From the NCBI GenBank assembly GCA_024763135.1, contig JANTGD010000079.1, positions 1-11,384 on the forward strand: a DNA stretch of 11,384 bases. Direction: 5' to 3'. This stretch comes from Thiotrichales bacterium (GTDB lineage: Bacteria; Pseudomonadota; Gammaproteobacteria; UWMA-0217). Under the pieces are notes generated by a model, which had not been told where the DNA came from, did not search any database, and saw only the letters and a program-made list of their open reading frames with translations. Shown piece by piece: positions 6,994-11,384 of this stretch (positions are counted from its first letter, which is position 1; each line of letters starts with the position of its first letter). Made by a program: the position numbers and the translations under genes.

Positions 6994-7433
6994 GTGCTAA
7001 TTCGTGGCAAGGCACTTAGTAATAATCTGTCGAGTGATGAGGCATGGCAGCGAATAGTCAAAACCCGAAGTCACTGCCAGCATCGGCATGTCTTGCCCCT
7101 TATCTGTGTGAAATCTGAGCTCGCGGGATACCGCGCAGTGTGTCGATTTCTGCTTTCCTGCACAAAAATACATTTTTGGTAACGACTCAGCGTACTCATC
7201 TTATGACCCATCTCGGCGTTATTTTCGTACTCGAATGGTCACATATTGACTATATGCTCACATTCTTCGTGCGAAAATGCCTTGATAGGTACCGGAATCT
7301 AAACACGCTGAGTCGTTACCCTTTTTCAACCCACGTTCAACCCTGCTGAGCAGTGATTTTGTTCTTGTGCAGAATTTGTTGTCCGTTTTTGCAGGAATCG
7401 ATCACTCGGTGGGCGAACGCGGATGCCTGTGGT
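6994..7433. other. Intergenic region between fdxA and the AddB-like gene
   Basis: These 440 bp contain the 143-bp fold-back element (7178-7320), a short A/T hairpin CAAAAA-TACA-TTTTTG at 7163-7178 touching its left end, and a TTGACT hexamer on the minus strand (7056-7061) without a convincing -10. No gene is supported. The promoter of the AddB-like gene should be in 6994-7177 unless transcription runs through from fdxA. Confidence 0.6.
7178..7320. mobile_element. 143-bp non-coding fold-back element with perfect 16-bp terminal inverted repeats
   Basis: GGTAACGACTCAGCGT (7178-7193) and its exact reverse complement (7305-7320) bound 143 bp with no coding capacity. The interior is also palindromic: ATTTTCGTACTCGAATG near 7220 pairs imperfectly with CATTCTTCGTGCGAAAAT near 7261-7278, so the whole unit can fold as a long hairpin or cruciform. 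The flanking 8-mers, if the ends are counted from GTAAC, are CATTTTTG and CCTTTTTC; 6 of 8 agree, which is at best a degraded target duplication. The family of the helper transposase is not recognised. Confidence 0.75.
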
Positions 7434-7757
7434 TTAGCGCTCCAGGTACTGGAGTTTGTCCGCTACGCCATCCCATTTTTCAGCATCTGGGAGGGGTTCT
7501 TTCTTTTCAGAGATCACCGGCCACTGGGCGGCCAATTCTGCATTGAGTTCAAGAAATTGCTCTTGGCCCGAGGGTAGATCGTCTTCGGCGTAAATTGCTT
7601 CGGCGGGGCATTCTGGCTCGCACAGAGCGCAGTCGATACATTCATCCGGATCGATGACCAGGAAGTTGGGGCCTTCATGGAAACAATCGACAGGGCATAC
7701 GTCGACACAATCGGTATATTTACAACGAATACAATTTTCAGTTACAACGAAAGTCAT
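7434..7757 (-). CDS. fdxA: Seven-iron ferredoxin (3Fe-4S and 4Fe-4S), FdxA type
   Basis: This is a small cytoplasmic electron carrier of the Azotobacter ferredoxin I type, 107 residues against the usual 106-107. Its cysteine pattern matches with an offset of one. C9, C17 and C50 should hold the 3Fe-4S cluster; C21, C40, C43 and C46 should hold the 4Fe-4S cluster; C12 and C25 are the additional cysteines of this group. The tail (QEQFLELNAELAAQWP and after) is the usual FdxA C-terminal extension. The start has a GGAG ribosome binding site 7 nt upstream (7765-7768). mutS lies upstream on the same strand, an order also known in pseudomonads, but here a MITE sits between them. Its redox partner cannot be told from the context. 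Confidence 0.96.
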   Translation of the reverse strand: MTFVVTENCIRCKYTDCVDVCPVDCFHEGPNFLVIDPDECIDCALCEPECPAEAIYAEDDLPSGQEQFLELNAELAAQWPVISEKKEPLPDAEKWDGVADKLQYLER

Positions 7758-7854
7758 ATACGGACTCCATATTAGGTACGCCAGAGAAAAGCTGGCGCCC
7801 GGGATCTCAGTTTATTCGGCTGTGAGCGAGTACCTGTGAATGCGGCTGTGGCGC

Positions 7855-7860
7855 ATTATA
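7855..7860 (-). promoter_or_regulatory. Consensus -10 hexamer upstream of fdxA
   Basis: Read on the minus strand this is a perfect TATAAT, about 98 bp before the fdxA start codon, with transcription expected near 7848. No good -35 hexamer lies 16-19 bp upstream, so an activator may help. The imperfect palindrome around TCAACAGTTGA lies about 45 bp upstream of the hexamer. Confidence 0.5.
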
Positions 7861-7931
7861 GTCGGCCCTGGGTGGTGGTTCTGCAGCGCCCATCAATCAG
7901 TCAACAGTTGATGATAACAGGGCTCGTTTAA

Positions 7932-8091
7932 GGAAGCTCTGATCAATTCGTAACACGGCATCTTATGGCGCAAAATTGCCCACTTCCAAGTGGCGGATCT
8001 TCGCAACAGCCGGCTATTATGTGCGATCCGTGCTTTGAACTGGATGATTTCTCACCACAATCTGCTCGCGCCAGAATTAATCAGAGCTTCC
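7932..8091 (+). mobile_element. 160-bp MITE, copy 1, between mutS and fdxA
   Basis: The element starts with GGAAGCTCTGATCAATTC and ends with its reverse complement with one mismatch (18-bp terminal inverted repeats). It is flanked by TTAA on both sides (7928-7931 and 8092-8095), which fits a 4-bp target duplication. It has exactly the same length as copy 2 and about 91 percent identity (15 differences counted by eye). It has no coding capacity. The GGAAG terminus and a YTAR-like target recall the IS5 group, so an IS5-type transposase is the suggested helper; that is inference. Confidence 0.85.
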
Positions 8092-8138
8092 TTAATGCTC
8101 GCGCTTCGCAGGATCACGTTGGTTCGCTCGATGTAAGG

Positions 8139-10709
8139 CTACAACTTCTCTTTGAGTTTATAAAGCCAGGTTAAGGCGTCTCTGGGGGTGAGTTCATCAG
8201 GATTCAAGTTTTCCAGCAATTCAATTGCAGGGTGAGGCGGTGTTTCGAGTTCCAGCGGCAACCCGAATTGGGGCGAGCTGGCGGGTTCCGATGCTTGCTG
8301 TTCGAGTTGGTTGAGTTTTTTGCGTGCAATTTTAATCGCCTGGGGTGGAATGCCTGCGAGCGCAGCAACCTGCAGGCCATAGCTTTGATTGGCGGGGCCT
8401 TGTTTCACAGCGTGCAAAAAAACAATTTGCTCACCGTGCTCAATGGCGTCGATATGCACATTACAGCTATTGGGTAAGGTTTCGGGAAGCGCAGTGAGTT
8501 CAAAATAATGCGTGGCGAATAGCGTGAAGGCGCGATTCACTGCACCCAGGTGTTCCGCACAGGCCCACGCCAATGAGAGGCCATCGAAGGTTGAGGTGCC
8601 ACGACCGATTTCATCCATCAATACGAGGCTGCGTTCACTTGCGTTGTGCAAAATATTCGCGGCTTCGGTCATTTCCACCATAAACGTGGAGCGGCCTGAG
8701 GCAAGGTCATCGGATGCGCCGATGCGCGTGAAAACGCGATCAAAGTCTCCGATGTCAGCGGAATTGGCGGGTACGAAGCTGCCCATGTGAGCCATAAGAA
8801 TGATCAATGCGGTTTGGCGCATGTACGTGGATTTCCCGCCCATATTGGGTCCGGTGATAATCAACATGCGTTGACTGTCATCCAGTAAAGTGTCATTGGG
8901 TACAAATGGTTCGTCCAGCACGCGCTCAATGACGGGATGCCGGCCACCATTGATGCAGGTTCGATCACTTGCCCGCAGATTGGGGCGGCAATATTGATGT
9001 GTTTCCGCTTGTTCCGCAAAGCAACAGAGCACGTCCAGTTCGGCAATGGCTTCTGCGCTCGATTGAAAGCTGAAAATCCAATGGCTAAGCGAGTTCAGTA
9101 GCGCTTCATAGAGGGCTTTCTCACGTGCCAGGGCGCGATCTCGAGCCGAGAGAATCTTATCTTCGAACTGCTTGAGTTCAGGGGTAATGTAGCGTTCCGC
9201 ACCTTTGAGCGTCTGACGTCGGACGTAGTCTGCAGGCGCCTGTTCCGCTTGGCTGCGAGAAATTTCAATGTAGTATCCATGAACCCGGTTATAGGCGACT
9301 TTCAGGGTCGATAGGCCAGTGCGTGCACGTTCGCGCGCCTCCAACTCGAGTAGGAATTGATTGGCATTTTCGCTCAAGCTGCGCAGCTCATCGAGCTCAG
9401 CGTCGTAACCCGTTGCCAGCACGCCGCCATCTCTGATCAGCAACGGGGGCGTTTCGATAATGGCCCGGGTGAGTAGGTCGCAGGCATCAGGCTGTTCGAT
9501 GATCCGCGTTAAGAATTCTGCCGTCAGTTGGGTGTTCAGCGGTTCGATGAGGGTTCGTAAATTTGGGATCTGTTGCAACGCATCCCGTAGCGTCGAGAGA
9601 TCGCGAGGTCGGGCAGACCCGAGTGCAATCCGCGAGGATATTCTCTCGATATCGCCAATCAGCCGGAGCACATCCTGAATGGAATGGTAAGCTTGTTGCT
9701 CAATGAGTTTCTCGATCAACGCATGCCGAGCTTGAATGGTTTGGCGCTGGCGCAAAGGTTGGTTTACCCAGCGTCTTAAGCAACGTCCACCCATCGCGGT
9801 GATGCTGCTGTCCAAAACCGTGACCAAGCTATGTTCAGTACCTCCAGTGAGATTACGCTCTAACTCTAGATTGCGCCGCGTATCGGCATCCAACATGATG
9901 TGGGTGCCGCGTTGCTCGACGTGAATACCCTGAAGATGGGGTAGTTCAGTACGTTGCGTTTCCTGTACATACTGAAGTAATGCGCCGGCGGCTATGATTG
10001 CCAGGGGTAGCGTGTCACAGCCAAACCCTTTGAGACTTTGCACTTGAAACTGTCTCTGCAATAGTTGTGTGGCAGTCGTCTGGTCAAAGTGCCACTCTGG
10101 GCGTCGCGCCAGGCTAAATTTGTTAAGTCCCACCTGCTCGGCATTGAAATCGTCGCTTATGACTAGCTCGGCAGGTTGCAAGCGTTCGATTTCATCATGC
10201 AGGGCTTGTGGGTTGTCGACTTCCAACACGGTAAAGCGACCTGAGCTCAAATCCAACCACGCCAGGCCTGACGCCGTGGACGCAGGTGCCCTGTAAATCG
10301 CGCAGATGAGATTGTCCCGGCGGGCTTCCAGGAGCGAGTCAGAAGTCACTGTGCCTGGGGTGATAATGCGTACCACCTCGCGTTCTACCGGGCCTTTGCT
10401 TGATGCGGGGTCACCGATCTGTTCGCAGATGGCAACGGATTCTCCCAGTTTCACCAGTTTGGCGAGGTATTGTTCTGCGGCGTGGTAGGGTACGCCTGCC
10501 ATCGCAATGGGTTTGCCGGCAGATTTGCCGCGCTGTGTCAAAGTGATATCGAGCAATTCCGCAGCTTTGCGTGCATCATCGAAAAACAGCTCGTAAAAAT
10601 CGCCCATGCGATAGAACAATAACGTGTGGGGATAGTCTGCCTTGATGCGCAAATACTGTTGCATCATGGGCGTGTGCTGAGCTGTCTGTTTTGTTTGATC
10701 CTGAGCCAT
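8139..10709 (-). CDS. mutS: DNA mismatch repair protein MutS
   Basis: MutS recognises base mismatches and small loops and, with MutL, starts strand-directed repair. The product has 856 residues (E. coli 853). The mismatch-reading motif is F38-Y-E40 in GDFYELF. Connector, lever and clamp regions follow to about 560. The ATPase domain has Walker A GPNMGGKST (620-628), the SGRSTFMVEM signature (671-680), Walker B LVLMDE ending at E700, and the FATHYFE loop with H734. The C terminus (NPDELTPRDALTWLYKLKEKL region) matches the tetramerisation tail of long MutS proteins. The gene appears intact. The ATG at 10709 fits the family start, although the ribosome binding site is poor. A nested pair of repeat elements begins 46 bp upstream, so the natural promoter is displaced, supplied by the repeat, or further away near 11234. 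Confidence 0.97.
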   Translation of the reverse strand: MAQDQTKQTAQHTPMMQQYLRIKADYPHTLLFYRMGDFYELFFDDARKAAELLDITLTQRGKSAGKPIAMAGVPYHAAEQYLAKLVKLGESVAICEQIGDPASSKGPVEREVVRIITPGTVTSDSLLEARRDNLICAIYRAPASTASGLAWLDLSSGRFTVLEVDNPQALHDEIERLQPAELVISDDFNAEQVGLNKFSLARRPEWHFDQTTATQLLQRQFQVQSLKGFGCDTLPLAIIAAGALLQYVQETQRTELPHLQGIHVEQRGTHIMLDADTRRNLELERNLTGGTEHSLVTVLDSSITAMGGRCLRRWVNQPLRQRQTIQARHALIEKLIEQQAYHSIQDVLRLIGDIERISSRIALGSARPRDLSTLRDALQQIPNLRTLIEPLNTQLTAEFLTRIIEQPDACDLLTRAIIETPPLLIRDGGVLATGYDAELDELRSLSENANQFLLELEARERARTGLSTLKVAYNRVHGYYIEISRSQAEQAPADYVRRQTLKGAERYITPELKQFEDKILSARDRALAREKALYEALLNSLSHWIFSFQSSAEAIAELDVLCCFAEQAETHQYCRPNLRASDRTCINGGRHPVIERVLDEPFVPNDTLLDDSQRMLIITGPNMGGKSTYMRQTALIILMAHMGSFVPANSADIGDFDRVFTRIGASDDLASGRSTFMVEMTEAANILHNASERSLVLMDEIGRGTSTFDGLSLAWACAEHLGAVNRAFTLFATHYFELTALPETLPNSCNVHIDAIEHGEQIVFLHAVKQGPANQSYGLQVAALAGIPPQAIKIARKKLNQLEQQASEPASSPQFGLPLELETPPHPAIELLENLNPDELTPRDALTWLYKLKEKL

Positions 10710-11043
10710 ATTTAGAATTCGCTATGAGGTTGAAACATAGTTGAGCAGTACCCTGGTACATCGTCCAGTTCAAAATGAGGGACACAGTTGCCCTGTCTGC
10801 ATTGCCGGGTAGGCGCACTGCGCCTTGATGCGCAGCATCACAAAAGCGCTGAGTCCGTCATTTTAAGGAAGCTCTGATCAATTCGTAACACGGGATCTTG
10901 CGGCGCAAAATCGCCCACTTCTAAGTGGCGGATCTTCGCAATAGCCAGCTGTGACGTGCGATCCGCGCCTTGAACTGGGCGATTTTTCACCACAATCTGC
11001 TCGCGCCAGAATTAATCAGAGCTTCCTTGAGCTAGACGATGTG
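10710..11043. other. mutS upstream region filled by nested repeat elements
   Basis: Almost all of this 334-bp stretch is made of an inverted-repeat element (10756-11044) interrupted by the 160-bp MITE. No gene is supported. On the mutS strand, TTGAAC (10770-10775) followed by TACTGC gives only a weak promoter match, so I do not assign a mutS promoter. Confidence 0.7.
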
Positions 11044-11044
11044 C
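10756..11044. mobile_element. 125-bp inverted-repeat element, split by the MITE (element plus insertion)
   Basis: The left arm (10756-10787) and the right arm are reverse complements in 27 of 32 positions, but the right arm is in two 16-bp halves, 10849-10864 and 11029-11044. Taking out the 164 bp between them restores the arm exactly in register. The rebuilt element is 125 bp. Its interior carries two tandem small hairpins, GGCGC-act-GCGCC (10812-10824) and GATGC-gca-GCATC (10827-10839). Another copy of one half of the element lies at 26-94. No coding capacity is present. Confidence 0.75.
10867..11026 (+). mobile_element. 160-bp MITE, copy 2, upstream of mutS
   Basis: It has the same ends and length as copy 1. 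It is flanked by TTAA on the left and TTGA on the right. The rebuilt target (TTTTGAGC) suggests TTGA was duplicated and the left copy then mutated, so the insertion added 160 + 4 bp. The interior is palindromic: AAAATCGCCCA pairs with TGGGCGATTTT, and GGCGGATC with GATCCGCGCC, plus a local CCACTT-ct-AAGTGG hairpin. The pairing in the first arm set is better here than in copy 1. Confidence 0.85.
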
Positions 11045-11112
11045 TAAAACGCGAGGATAGCGGGATTGTCTAATGGAGTCTGGGGCGGTCGAGCATCGTT
11101 GGATTCGGACAT
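11044..11112 (-). CDS. Possible 22-codon small gene with a strong ribosome binding site
   Basis: The frame would encode MSESNDARPPQTPLDNPAILAF, a short hydrophilic peptide of no recognised family. What supports it is a full AGGAGG Shine-Dalgarno sequence (11120-11125) 7 nt before the ATG, the strongest ribosome binding site I see in the window. A candidate promoter lies further upstream (11229-11256). Its TAG stop touches the outer end of the repeat element upstream of mutS, so it could be the surviving 5' end of a longer gene cut by that element, a genuine small protein, or a translated leader of the mutS transcript. Longer in-frame starts at 11181 or 11256 lack a comparable ribosome binding site. 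Confidence 0.4.
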   Translation of the reverse strand: MSESNDARPPQTPLDNPAILAF

Positions 11113-11228
11113 AAGATTGCCTCCTGAATGCCTTGTCCCTGCTTTTCCTACGTAACGAGTAAAAAGTAGTTGTTTTGACATTCTATCTCGAGTCTTTGCG
11201 GCCTTTGAATCTTCCGCATTGCACTGCG

Positions 11229-11256
11229 AATGTACACGACGGGCAATAGGTGCCAA
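11229..11256 (-). promoter_or_regulatory. Candidate promoter reading toward the small ORF and mutS
   Basis: On the minus strand TTGGCA (11251-11256, five of six -35 positions) and TACATT (11229-11234, four of six -10 positions) are 16 bp apart. Transcription would start near 11222, about 110 nt before the 22-codon ORF. It stands back to back with the tRNA promoter and could be the source of the mutS transcript, which would then include the nested repeats. Confidence 0.4.
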
Positions 11257-11264
11257 TTTTGTTG

Positions 11265-11293
11265 TTGACAGCGTGATCGAACTCTAACAGAAT
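11265..11293 (+). promoter_or_regulatory. Promoter of tRNA-Tyr
   Basis: A perfect -35 TTGACA (11265-11270) is followed after 17 bp by CAGAAT (11288-11293, four of six -10 positions). A G/C-rich discriminator (GTGCCGCC) comes just before the expected start, as is usual for stable RNA promoters under growth-rate and stringent control. The tRNA begins 15 bp after the -10. Confidence 0.65.
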
Positions 11294-11308
11294 GTGCCGC
11301 CTGATTTT

Positions 11309-11384
11309 GGAGGGGTTCCCGAGCGGCCAAAGGGGACAGACTGTAAATCTGTTGGCTCTGCCTTCGAAGGTTCGAATCCTTCCC
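11309..11384 (+). tRNA. tRNA-Tyr (anticodon GTA), 3' end outside the window
   Basis: The gene starts GGAGGGGTTCCCGAGCGG, as bacterial tyrosine tRNAs do. The anticodon GTA is at 11343-11345 in the loop CTGTAAA, closed by a CAGA-type stem. The long variable arm of this class II tRNA follows, then the T arm with GGTTCGAATCC. The sequence stops at CCTTCCC, before the last acceptor-stem bases that should pair with the 5' GGAGGGG, so the gene is cut by the window edge and not by mutation. Confidence 0.97.

Larger units (their letters stand above)
7758..8138. other. mutS-fdxA intergenic region
   Basis: These 381 bp hold the fdxA promoter candidate, an imperfect palindrome at about 7893-7914 centred on TCAACAGTTGA, and a complete 160-bp MITE (7932-8091). 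The MITE ends 47 bp from the mutS stop codon. No gene and no separate T-tract terminator are seen; the palindromic MITE may itself act as an mRNA 3' hairpin for mutS. Confidence 0.6.

Noticed and set aside
7343..7353. CTGCTGAGCAG palindrome followed by TGATTTT as a terminator
   Set aside because: The stem is only 5 bp and the T run lies on the plus strand, where no gene ends; it does not serve fdxA.
10867..10890. TGATCAATT in the MITE end as an FNR half-site
   Set aside because: Only one half-site-like run is present, without the N4-spaced partner; the sequence is explained by the terminal inverted repeat.
1..11384. CRISPR array, prophage genes, or a defence island
   Set aside because: There are no regularly spaced identical repeats with unique spacers, and no integrase, capsid, restriction or toxin-type reading frames.

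Overview
The window looks like a piece of gammaproteobacterial chromosome with moderate G+C content. The reasons are the convergent hemN/anr pair, a mutS-fdxA order of the kind known from pseudomonads, Anr/FNR-type operators, a secreted protein with a GlyGly-CTERM tail, and a typical bacterial tRNA-Tyr. The genus cannot be fixed from sequence reading alone. A facultative or microaerobic lifestyle is inferred from the oxygen-sensing regulator and the oxygen-independent haem enzyme.

Layout. At 1-232 there is a dispersed-repeat copy and a well-formed Anr-type promoter. hemN (233-1639, +) follows, then a 280-bp gap holding the ends of two decayed mobile elements. The FNR/Anr regulator (1920-2684, -) converges on hemN. 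A roughly 660-bp gap upstream of it holds a second Anr-type box, a helically phased direct repeat and a candidate promoter. The secreted GlyGly-CTERM protein (3344-4099, +) converges on a 940-codon AddB-like nuclease gene (4171-6993, -). A 440-bp gap then holds a 143-bp fold-back element. fdxA (7434-7757, -) comes next, then a gap with a complete 160-bp MITE, then mutS (8139-10709, -). Upstream of mutS a second copy of the 160-bp MITE sits inside one arm of an older inverted-repeat element. A possible 22-codon gene (11044-11112, -) and a tRNA-Tyr cut by the window end (11309 onward, +) finish the window.

How the parts relate. Anr and hemN form a plausible regulatory pair: the hemN promoter has a near-perfect Anr box at the spacing of a class II FNR activator site. 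MutS and the AddB-like protein are both DNA repair proteins, but nothing shows that they are co-transcribed, and both are separated from their upstream neighbours by small repeat elements.

The coding genes are ordinary. No new defence, biosynthetic or mobile system carrying genes is visible. The most unusual content is intergenic: at least three kinds of small non-coding inverted-repeat elements, one nested inside another so exactly that the empty target site can be rebuilt. A second Anr box without an obvious target gene is also notable.
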